Shown one piece after another: positions 1-8,500 of a stretch of DNA of 11,854 bases. The first letter of the stretch is position 1. Every line of letters starts with the position of its first letter. Below the pieces are notes generated by a model. That model was not told the origin of the DNA. It was given only the letters and a program-made list of their open reading frames with translations, and ran no database searches. The DNA comes from Oscillospiraceae bacterium. GTDB taxonomy: Bacteria; Bacillota; Clostridia; Oscillospirales; Acutalibacteraceae. A program made the translations under genes and the position numbers. The stretch spans positions 1 through 11,854 of the forward strand of contig WRDE01000034.1 of assembly GCA_009783605.1 (NCBI GenBank), read 5' to 3'.

Positions 1-3000
1 CTGACCGTTGCCCGGTGCGGCAGATTGCACCGTGATGCTCGTCGAGGTCTTCGATACTAAGGTCGGTGGATCCACAAGGGCGCCGGGTTTCAATGGGAAC
101 GGGGTACCCCAGAAACCGGTCATCTCACCGTTGAGGATCATCTTTACGCTGCGGATGGTGAGTCCCAATTCTCCGCCGGAGCCGTCCCTTTCACCGTTGC
201 CCGGTTTCAGCGCGAAATCCCAGCCGTATTGACTGTTGGTGTTTTTGCCCAAATCGCCGATATACATGTTGTTCAGCAACCAGGTGCCGGTCCGCCAGTC
301 GTCCCAGGTCTCGCTGTCCCGTGCCGGCGCCCACTGCGGCACCCCGCCCTGTCCGTTGGCGGTCATGGGGATCTGGGTTCTGCCCGAGGTGTTGTTCGTA
401 TGATAATCGATATCGCAGCCGAAATCCCGGCCCGCGCTGTATTCGATGATGAACTGCGCGTCATAAATCCCGGTCGGAACGCCGCCGACGACAAAGTTGA
501 TCTCGTTGCCCTGGGTACGGAAGTCCCGGCTGTATTTGTCGGCCGCCGGCTTGCTGCCGTCCCGGTAATCCAGCATCAGGCTGAATTTACCCGGCGCCAG
601 CGAGCCCCAGCCGGCGACGATCTCGTCGTCGATGAGCAGCCGGATGCCGCGGATATACAAATCACTGCCGCCGCCGCCGATAAACACCCCCGGATTTTCG
701 CCCCGGTTGAGTACAAGCCCGTTGAGGTTCTCCACCGGCCGGACGGAATATTCATGGTGGTCCTCGTTATTCCAGAAGCCGTCCCGGTTCCACCATTCGT
801 TTTGTTCAAAAAATTCTCCGTTGTTTGCACTTCCGCCGTCAGTAGTATTCCATCGTCCGCCGTGGCCGAGCAGATTGTCGTTGGCGTTATATGTTTTGAA
901 CTGCACCCACCGGCGGCCCGCCGCGTCGAACACCAATGTCACATTGTTATATTCCTTGCCGGCGACCGCGCCGTCGAAGAAGATGCCGAGGTCGGCGTAG
1001 GGACCCTGGCCGGACATTTTGATGGCCGGATACCCGAAATAATCCACCAGCCCCTCGTCCGCCGCCCAGCCCCGCGGCTCAATCGTGATGTTATGTACCT
1101 CCGGCGGCGGATCCTCCAATTCTCCGTCGGCCCCCAGCACCAAGAAGAAGATCGGGCCGCTGCTGTCCCAGTTGCTGCTCTTGAAGGTCATGCTGCCATA
1201 CGGGTTCACCTGATCGAACAGCACGCTGCCGTCCGGGTTCAGGACATAGGTGCGTTCGACCGGGGTGGAGCCGCCTTTGGCCATCTCATAGATGCGCGCG
1301 CCCTTCTGCGCTTCGGTGATGCGGATGGTGACGCTGACGTCCCCGCTCGGCGTGACCGCGCCGGCGCCGTTAGTGATGGCCGGCTGGTAGATCCAGATAT
1401 GCAGGTATTCCTCTTCGGGGAACAGGCCGCCGAAGTAGGTTTCGGCGTTCTGATAAACCGAGCTGCCCTGATCGGTGACAGGATTCACCGCCAGCTCGCT
1501 GTTGGAGGGGAAGGTGCTGCTGACCGTGAAGTTGTCTTTGGTGAGCACCTTGATGCTGTTGTCGACCGGTTTGGCCGCGCCCTGCACGATGACGGGGAAG
1601 GTGGCCGACATGCTCTGGCCGGCGTAGGTGACCGTCGCGGTGATGAGGGTGGAGCCGGCGCCGGCCGGGCTCACGGTGCCGCTGGCGTTTACCGTCGCCA
1701 CACCGGGGGCGCGGCTGGTATAGCTGACCGTGACGCCCGAAGCCGACAGATCGAGGAAGCTGTCGTCGGACAGCGCGGCCATGAGATTCGCGTGGAATTT
1801 GATATCCGGCTGGGCGGTGCTGAGAACGATACCCTCCGGACGGACCGTGACCGCCTGCAGCTTCGGGGTCAGCGCGCCGGCGAGTTCAACGGTAGTCGAG
1901 AGCGGGGTGCTGGCGCTGGAACCGCCGACCGAGAGGCCCCAAATGCCCTGATCATAGAGCATGTTGCCGTCATTGTCATAAAAATGGCAGTCGCTGACAT
2001 CTAACGTCAGGGTGACGGTTTTGGTCTGGCCCGGATTCAACGATATTTTATCGAACCCTTTCAGCATTTTGAACGGCCGGTCGATGCCGTTGGCGCCCGG
2101 CGGGGTGACATACAGCTGTGACGCCTCGGCGCCGGCCATTGTGCCGGTATTGGTCACGTCAAAGGTGACGGTGATGGTATCGTCGGGGGTGACGGTATTT
2201 TTATTGATCGACAGATTGCTGTAGGCATAATTCGTATAGCTCAGGCCGTAGCCGAAGGGATAATCGGCGGTGCCGCTGAAATACTGATAGGTGCGCCCGT
2301 AGTCGCTGCCGCCGGTGGCGGCGCCGCCGCCGCGGATGGTGTAATTCTTGACCGAGGGCAGCTCGGCCAGCGTGCTGTACCAGGTGAAGGGCAGCTTGCC
2401 GCTGGGGTTGGTGTCGCCATAGACGATGCGGGCGATGGCGTTGCCCTGGGCCTCGCCGTTGTAGGCACTCCATAATATCGCGGGGGCTTTGTCTATAAAG
2501 TCCTCTAAGCTCACCTGACTGACCGACTGGATATAGACGGCGGTGTTGGGGTTCATCTCCAAAACGCGGAAGATGAACTGCGCCTGGCTGCGGGGCAGAT
2601 CTAAGGTGGCGCGGTCGTGGCCCTCCCCGGAATCGTTCTCGAGGGTGCCGGCGACATAGACCACCGCGTCCGCCTCTTCGATGGCTTGCTTGTTGGCCGG
2701 GCTGGTCAGGTCGATCCCGCCCACTTTGGAGATAAACATCACATAGAGGTCGCCGTTAGTCGCGCCGCCCAGCGACGCGACGTTGGCCTGGAACCAGTTG
2801 TAGGGGGTCCAGCCTCCGGAAGCGCTGGTCTCTACCGAGCCGAGCAGATACCCGTTTTTACTGCCGACGCGGAATTCCAGCGTGCCCTGCTGGGTATCGT
2901 TCGGACCGGAGACCTCCATCCGGATGTTGGTCAGATTGGTGAAATCGACGTTGGGAAAGACGATATAGGCGCCGGGATTGATATACCCGTAATGATCGCC

Positions 3001-4665
3001 TTCTTCTTCGAGGCCGTACAAAACCGTCGCGTTAGACGGTGTGAGGGTACGAAGAACCGAGCTGCCGTTGCGCAGCTGGATATTGCGGGCGTTGCAGACA
3101 TACTGGCTGAGGCCCTGCGCGGGCGGCGCGTTGCCGATGACGGTGATTTGGGTGCCGGAGCCTTGGAGCAGGTTAGTGAAGCCCTGTTCCGGCGTGGTGT
3201 CATATGTCGGGAACTCGTCGCGGGAATAGCCGCCCAGATGGGCCCGCTGGACCCCTTCGCCGACCAGCACCAATTTGCTGATTTTATCCGGCCCGCTTTT
3301 GCTGAGCGGCAGCAGCGGCTTGGTACCGCCCTCCGGGATATCGTTTTTCAGCAGTACAATGGCCTCGTCCGCCATATCCTCCGCGATCTGGCGGTGGCCG
3401 CTCTCATGCACGGTTTTCTGCCAGGAATAGTTGGTATTGTTGCGGTAGGGAACGCTGCCCGCCGGGTCGAATTCGCCGGTTTTGAACCGGGAGGTGAAGA
3501 TGCGGGTCAGCGCCAGGTCGATATCGTTCATGCTCACCAAGCCGTTGTTCATCGCGATCAGCAGCCAGTGCGCGTATCCGTCGCCGCAGTTCATGTCGGT
3601 GCCGGCCAGCATCGCCATCGCGGTGCCGCCGAGCTTGGTGGCGTAGCCCTGCGCGTCCACATAGGCGCCGCCGCCGCCCGGCAGTTTGGCCAGATAGTTC
3701 GCGTCGGGCTTATAATGGTGGTCCTGCGGATTGAAGATGTTGTATATGGCACCGCAGTCGGTCACCACAAACCCGTCAAACCCCCACTTGCGGCGGAGCA
3801 TGGTGTCCACTATATCCTGATGGGCCGACATCGGCACCCCGTTGACCCGGTTATAGGCGGTCATCACCGACGCCACCCGGGAATTCAGCGTGACCGACTT
3901 AAACGCGTAGGCGTAAAATTCATTCAGCGTACGGATATCCATGTCGGAGGTGTCGCCGTGCCGGTTGTTCTCGTTGTTGTTGGCCAGAAAATGCTTGATG
4001 GTGGAATTGACCTTTTCATATTTGGGATCGGTACCCTGGAAGCCGTCCACAAACATCTGGCCGAAGACGGCGGTCATGTAGGGGTCCTCGCTGTAGCACT
4101 CGTCGCTGCGGCCCCAGCGGGGGTCGCGGTAGATGTTGATGGTGGGCGAGAAGTAGTTGAGCGGGACGTTATGGGTGTTGTTGAACCCCCGGGCCTCGTC
4201 GCCGATGGCGGTAGACATCGCCAGCGTCAGATCCCGGTTCCAGGTGGCGCCCACCCCGATATTGAAGGTGAACGCGGTGGAGTACCTGTTCATGGCGGTG
4301 CCCTGCCGGGCGACGCCGTGCAGCGCCTCCATCCAGTAGTTCATCGCCGGGACGCCCAACCGGGGAATCGAGGCGTTGTTGGAGCCGAACTGGCTGAACC
4401 AGTCACCGCCGCGGTCTGTCATCTGGCCGTCTACAAGGAATTTATCGATGTAGCCGAGCTTTTCGTATTCGGTCATACGGGAGACCAGATCGGCCGCCCG
4501 CTCCTCAAAGCTGAGTGAGGTGTTCTCGTAGGGATCTCCCGGCGCCGCCTCAACCTGCGGCATCGACGGGGGCAGCGCGAACACCACGCAGGTCAGCAAC
4601 AGCGCTATCACTGACAGCAGCGAGAGGAAGCGCCGTTTTGGGGAATGCGCGAACAGAGTTTTCAT
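1..4665 (-). CDS. Secreted multi-domain glycoside hydrolase family 3 protein (beta-glucosidase/beta-xylosidase type), 3' end outside window
   Basis: The reading frame is open for 1555 codons from ATG at 4665 to the left edge without a stop, so the C-terminus is missing. An AAAGGA ribosome binding site lies 9 bases upstream (4675-4680). Residues 1-40 form a signal peptide (KRR, long hydrophobic core, VEA-A cleavage), so the product is exported. Residues about 45-330 are the GH3 catalytic barrel, with IPRLGVPAMNYWMEALHGVAR-like substrate-site sequence (split here: IPRLGVP, then EALHGVAR), KHFLANNNENNR, and GFDGFVVTDCGA, where D303 is the expected nucleophile. The C-terminal GH3 domain begins near 420 (EAIVLLKND), is interrupted at about 520-650 by a CBM6-like module (GGW...NGDLYVMF), and resumes with GEGHDR, where E681 is the likely acid/base. 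A fibronectin-III-like domain (about 790-920), a bacterial Ig-like domain (about 930-1028), an unassigned module (1030-1180), a tryptophan/glycine-rich beta region (1188-1525) and the start of another Fn3-like domain (from about 1530) follow. The EALHGV and TDCGA motifs resemble the xylosidase branch, but specificity (glucoside, xyloside or other) cannot be settled by eye. Confidence 0.93.
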   Translation of the reverse strand, partial: MKTLFAHSPKRRFLSLLSVIALLLTCVVFALPPSMPQVEAAPGDPYENTSLSFEERAADLVSRMTEYEKLGYIDKFLVDGQMTDRGGDWFSQFGSNNASIPRLGVPAMNYWMEALHGVARQGTAMNRYSTAFTFNIGVGATWNRDLTLAMSTAIGDEARGFNNTHNVPLNYFSPTINIYRDPRWGRSDECYSEDPYMTAVFGQMFVDGFQGTDPKYEKVNSTIKHFLANNNENNRHGDTSDMDIRTLNEFYAYAFKSVTLNSRVASVMTAYNRVNGVPMSAHQDIVDTMLRRKWGFDGFVVTDCGAIYNIFNPQDHHYKPDANYLAKLPGGGGAYVDAQGYATKLGGTAMAMLAGTDMNCGDGYAHWLLIAMNNGLVSMNDIDLALTRIFTSRFKTGEFDPAGSVPYRNNTNYSWQKTVHESGHRQIAEDMADEAIVLLKNDIPEGGTKPLLPLSKSGPDKISKLVLVGEGVQRAHLGGYSRDEFPTYDTTPEQGFTNLLQGSGTQITVIGNAPPAQGLSQYVCNARNIQLRNGSSVLRTLTPSNATVLYGLEEEGDHYGYINPGAYIVFPNVDFTNLTNIRMEVSGPNDTQQGTLEFRVGSKNGYLLGSVETSASGGWTPYNWFQANVASLGGATNGDLYVMFISKVGGIDLTSPANKQAIEEADAVVYVAGTLENDSGEGHDRATLDLPRSQAQFIFRVLEMNPNTAVYIQSVSQVSLEDFIDKAPAILWSAYNGEAQGNAIARIVYGDTNPSGKLPFTWYSTLAELPSVKNYTIRGGGAATGGSDYGRTYQYFSGTADYPFGYGLSYTNYAYSNLSINKNTVTPDDTITVTFDVTNTGTMAGAEASQLYVTPPGANGIDRPFKMLKGFDKISLNPGQTKTVTLTLDVSDCHFYDNDGNMLYDQGIWGLSVGGSSASTPLSTTVELAGALTPKLQAVTVRPEGIVLSTAQPDIKFHANLMAALSDDSFLDLSASGVTVSYTSRAPGVATVNASGTVSPAGAGSTLITATVTYAGQSMSATFPVIVQGAAKPVDNSIKVLTKDNFTVSSTFPSNSELAVNPVTDQGSSVYQNAETYFGGLFPEEEYLHIWIYQPAITNGAGAVTPSGDVSVTIRITEAQKGARIYEMAKGGSTPVERTYVLNPDGSVLFDQVNPYGSMTFKSSNWDSSGPIFFLVLGADGELEDPPPEVHNITIEPRGWAADEGLVDYFGYPAIKMSGQGPYADLGIFFDGAVAGKEYNNVTLVFDAAGRRWVQFKTYNANDNLLGHGGRWNTTDGGSANNGEFFEQNEWWNRDGFWNNEDHHEYSVRPVENLNGLVLNRGENPGVFIGGGGSDLYIRGIRLLIDDEIVAGWGSLAPGKFSLMLDYRDGSKPAADKYSRDFRTQGNEINFVVGGVPTGIYDAQFIIEYSAGRDFGCDIDYHTNNTSGRTQIPMTANGQGGVPQWAPARDSETWDDWRTGTWLLNNMYIGDLGKNTNSQYGWDFALKPGNGERDGSGGELGLTIRSVKMILNGEMTGFWGTPFPLKPGALVDPPTLVSKTSTSITVQSAAPGNGQ

Positions 4666-4756
4666 AACTTGCCATCCTTTCGTTGTATGTTTTTACGGAA
4701 AACGGTAGATTTTTGTTTTATATCGTGAAAAGGATCATGCCCTTCCATTTTATTGT

Positions 4757-4785
4757 ATTATATATCATAGCAATTAAAATTTCTA
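4757..4785 (-). promoter_or_regulatory. Putative sigma-A-type promoter for the GH3 gene
   Basis: On the minus strand TAGAAA (4785-4780, four of six matches to TTGACA) is followed after 17 bases by a perfect TATAAT (4762-4757). It sits in an AT-rich 200-base gap, about 90 bases before the GH3 start and downstream of the hairpin terminator of the preceding gene, as expected if GH3 is transcribed separately. AT-rich sequence yields such matches by chance, so this is a prediction. I saw no convincing catabolite-repression (cre) site beside it. Confidence 0.5.
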
Positions 4786-4862
4786 TCTGGATTATGACCA
4801 AAATTCGTAAGAAACTGACATTGTGTGCAAAATCATGAAAAACAGACATGGCCTTTCACAGT

Positions 4863-4898
4863 AAAAATGCCCGGAATAGGTTTATTCCGGGCATTTTT
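4863..4898 (-). terminator. Intrinsic terminator after the small membrane-anchored gene
   Basis: A perfect 16-base inverted repeat (4863-4878 and 4883-4898) surrounds a 4-base loop. The stem carries a GC-rich core (TGCCCGGA/TCCGGGCA) flanked by five A and five T, so the minus-strand transcript ends its hairpin in UUUUU. It begins 10 bases after the TAA stop at 4909-4911. The symmetry would let it act on the plus strand too, but no plus-strand gene reads into it. Confidence 0.85.
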
Positions 4899-4908
4899 GG
4901 TTGAAGTG

Positions 4909-5427
4909 TTAAGACACGGCGTCGCTGTCTATGACGATCGAAAAGGTACATTCTTCGTTCGCTTCAGCCTCATCGGTATTTTCCCAGTGGACATAGATAT
5001 AGCTGCTGTCCTCAGAAGACTCATTTTTCGGGATCACAATACCGTCTAACCCCTTGAACGTGCCGTCAATATTTATTTTTGACGGATCGTTGTTGGTCAG
5101 GGACAGGGAGGTGATTTTGGCGTCCGCGGCACCGACGTTTTCCACGTCGAAGAAGAACATGACATAATTGCCGGGTTGTTTTAAGACGCCGGTAATCGTC
5201 GCGGTCAGCCCGTCGTTGGAAACCGTTATTTTGGCTTTGTCCTCATCGACGGGTTTATATATAACCCCGTCAACCAGCCTGAGCTTCGCGTCCGGCGAAA
5301 GGGTAACGGTGCCGCGGAAGGGCAACCCGTCAGACTTTGTCAGAATAAACACCAAAAGCAATGCGGATATGAGCGCGAATAAAGAGATTGCGGTTATGAT
5401 GATGGCTTTCTTTTTATACATATTCAT
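4909..5427 (-). CDS. Small membrane-anchored extracellular protein of unknown function
   Basis: This encodes 172 residues. A lysine-rich start (YKKK) and one hydrophobic segment at about residues 8-30 look like an uncleaved signal anchor or a signal peptide, leaving about 140 residues outside the cell. There is no lipobox cysteine. The exported part is rich in beta-type sequence, acidic near its end, and has a segment around 85-110 (FFFDVENVGAADAKITSLSL) that resembles the 'extra-cellular NxG with Ala-Lys' pattern of TasA/camelysin-like, SipW-dependent proteins; that resemblance is by eye and weak. The start is uncertain: AAAGG lies only 3 bases before Met1 but 9 bases before Met3 (5421), so Met3 may be the real start. 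It lies 83 bases behind the GH95 gene on the same strand and is followed by a strong terminator, so it is probably the last gene of that transcript. It looks less GC-rich than its neighbours. I do not recognise a function. Confidence 0.8.
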   Translation of the reverse strand: MNMYKKKAIIITAISLFALISALLLVFILTKSDGLPFRGTVTLSPDAKLRLVDGVIYKPVDEDKAKITVSNDGLTATITGVLKQPGNYVMFFFDVENVGAADAKITSLSLTNNDPSKINIDGTFKGLDGIVIPKNESSEDSSYIYVHWENTDEAEANEECTFSIVIDSDAVS

Positions 5428-5510
5428 TCGCCTTTACTGTAATTTTTGGTTTGCCGATAACATGAATTTTATGCTCCGCGGAAAACGCCCGTTGAAAAAT
5501 CATCGGGATC

Positions 5511-8500
5511 TTACGTCGCGGCAAAGGTGTAAGTAAGCGTCATCGTCGCGCCTTTATTGGATATAATGGTGGCCACATTGCCGTTTACTTTTACCTGCCC
5601 CGCCGGGATATTCGCGAACGTTTTTCCGGGATCCGCCGCAATTTTTATCGTGACGGTGTATAGCGTCCCCGCCTTAAACGGGTTATTCACCGGCGCCCAG
5701 GCTGCGGAGCTGACGGAAAAGCCGGGGGAGGCGGGCGTGGCCGCATTGACCGGCGCCACGCCGGGAACAGGCGGCGCGACTTCAATGAACAAATCGGTGA
5801 GATCCGATGAGCTCGGCGGATCGGCCGGCGGCGCGGGCGGCACCGCCGCAAAGGTATATGTGAGCGTCATGGTCGTGCCTTTGTTCGAGATGACCGTCGC
5901 GGTGAATCCGTTGATGTTGACGTCGCTTCCGGTCAGGCCCAGGAAGTCATATCCCGGGGAGGCGGCGATCTTGACCGTGACCGTATACAGTGTGTTCGCT
6001 TTGAACGGGTCGTTTACCGGCGCCCATGACACCGAACTGACGGAGAATTTACCCAGCCCGCTGGCTTCCCAGCCCTGGTTGACCGGTGTTTCACCCGGGA
6101 CCGGCGCTATGACTAAGATGGCGGCATTTGTTATATACGGGGACGGTATCGCGGCGAAGGTGTACTGAATCGTCAGATTCGTGCCGGTATTGCTGACGAT
6201 TTCGGAGGTAAAGCCGTTTATCGTGATATTTTCCGCCAAAATGCCCGCGAAGGTTTTTCCTGTGTCCGCCGTAAGGGCGACGGTGACGGAGTAGGCTGTA
6301 TCATATTCAACCGGACCTCCCGGCGACCAGGTCACCTGGCCGATGGTATAATCACCCGCCGGCCCGTCGTAGGAACATACGGTGAAGGGCGGCGTCCCTA
6401 TGGCAGGCGGGGTCACAACAACAGAAACCATGCCTATCGGCGTCCGCGGCACCGCGGGGAAGGTGTACCGGATCGACAGGGTGGCGCCGGTATACGCGGC
6501 GATACTCGCGGTGGCCCCGTTGATTTTGAGATTCCCCGCCAAAATCCCCATAAAGCTCTTTCCCGGGGCGGCCGTGAGCGCGACGGTGACGGAATACGCC
6601 TTCTCATACTCAAACGGACTGTCGCCCGGCGACCAGGTCACCGAATCAATGGTGAATTCGCCCGGGGCTTCCAAGGCGGAGGCGGTGGTATTGGGCGTCG
6701 CGCCCGGAACCGGCGCCGTCACGGTAACGGTGACAGCGGATACGGTGGTAACCGGCTGCGGGGTCGCGGCGAAGGTGTAGGTGAGGGTCAGCGTATTGCC
6801 GGTATTGCCGGTGACGGCGGCGGTGTATCCGTTGATTGTGGCGAACCCCGCCGCGAATCCCGCAAAGGTTTTTCCGGCGGCGGCCGAAAGCGTGACCGTG
6901 GCGGTATATAATGTATCATACTTGAACGGGCTGTCTCCCGGCGACCAGGAGACCGAAGACACTGTAAAGCTGCCGGTACCGCCCGCGTCGGAGCCTGTAG
7001 TAACCGGCGTCTGCCCCGGAACCGGCGCGGTCACGCTGACGGCGGCCGAGGTTACCGGCGACAGCGGGAACGCGGCAAAGGTATAGCTGACGGTCAGGGC
7101 CGCGCCGGTATTGCCGGTAATGGTCGCGGCGGAACCGTTTATTTTTACGTTTTCCGGCGAAATATCCTCAAAGGTTTTCCCCAGAGCGGCCGTAAGCGTA
7201 ACGGTGGCCGTATACGCCTGCTCGTATCCAAACGGATTTTGAACCGGCGACCAGGCTACCGCGCCCGGGGTAAAGAAGCCCGTCGTATCCGCGTCAACAG
7301 CTGCCGCGCTGGGCGCCGCGCCCGGAACCGGCGCGGTCACGGTCACGTTGACCGCGGTGATCGGCGTGGTTTTGGGGATGCCCTGGCTGGTGCCGATGAT
7401 ATATTCCGAACCGGCTTCGGTTTCAAAGGTGAGCGTATTCCCGCTTACGGTAAACGGAAGCTGGTATTTCACGCCGTCGATAACTTCGGTCACGTACAGG
7501 GCTCCGATACCGGCCGGGCCGCTCACGGTGATCTCTTCGGTACCGGTATTCGCGCCGGCCACGATCTTCGCTTCGCTGACTTTGTTGGCCAGCCAGCTGA
7601 TATCTACCGTATAGTTGCCTCGGGCCTTCAGTCCCTTGACACTGCCGGCGTTGGTCCCCCAGTCGGTGGAAATCGCGGGCAGCAGCTCGATCATATCGCC
7701 CTGGCTATGGAGCAGCATCTCGGTCATACCGGCGGTGGCGCCGAAGTTGCCGTCGATCTGGAAGGGGGTATGGGTGTCGAACATGTTTTTCAGGGTGCAA
7801 TTCTTGATAATATCCCCGACTAACTTGCCGGCGCGGTTTCCGTCCCGCATCCGCGCCCAGATGTTCATCTTCCAGGCCACGCTCCAGCCGGTGCTCACGT
7901 CGCTGCGGGTAGTCGTGCTTCTGGGCGGGTTAAATACATTCTTCATCGCGGTTACTAAGGTGTCGTCCCGCGTGCTGCGGCCGGCGATGACATTGGTGCC
8001 GGGGTGCAGCGCGTATAAGTGGTTGACGTGGCGGTGGTTGCCGTCGCCGTTGAGATCCATCAAATACTCGTCGCGCCATTCTTTGTATTGTCCGAGGCTG
8101 CCGACCGTCGGCATCAGCAGGTTACTTTGCGCGGTGGCAATATTGGCGATATCCGCATGGTTGTTTCCCAAAACATCGGCAGCTTTCAATACATTCTCAA
8201 ACAGCTCCCAGATGATGGCCTGAGCGCTGGAGGCGCCGAGGGTATAGGGGCCGTGTTCGGGGGAGTAGGAGGGGTTGGCCACCAATTTTCCGCCCGCGCC
8301 CGCTCTCTGATCAACCCACAGGTTATCCAACCAGAACTGGGCGGCGGAGAGCATGGTCGGGAAGTTTGCGGCCAGGAACGCCTCATCCTTGGTGAAAGCG
8401 TAATACTCCCAGATATCCTGGCACATCCATGCCGCCGCTTCGGTGCACAGGAAGCCCCAGTACCAGTTGCCGGGGCCGGTATTGCCCCAGACATTGTTCT

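Noticed and set aside
229..2004. 591-residue open frame on the plus strand
   Set aside because: It lies wholly opposite the GH3 gene, whose minus-strand frame gives coherent domains. The plus-strand product is low in recognisable motifs and rich in Arg/Ala/Val/Gly, typical of the antisense frame of a GC-rich gene.
2617..4518. 633-residue open frame on the plus strand
   Set aside because: It is antisense to the GH3 catalytic region, where conserved GH3 motifs are read on the minus strand. No signal peptide, motif or good ribosome binding site supports it.
5514..7361. CRISPR-like or non-coding tandem repeat array
   Set aside because: The periodicity is about 300 bases, in frame, and conserved at the protein level with many silent differences, so it is a protein-domain repeat.
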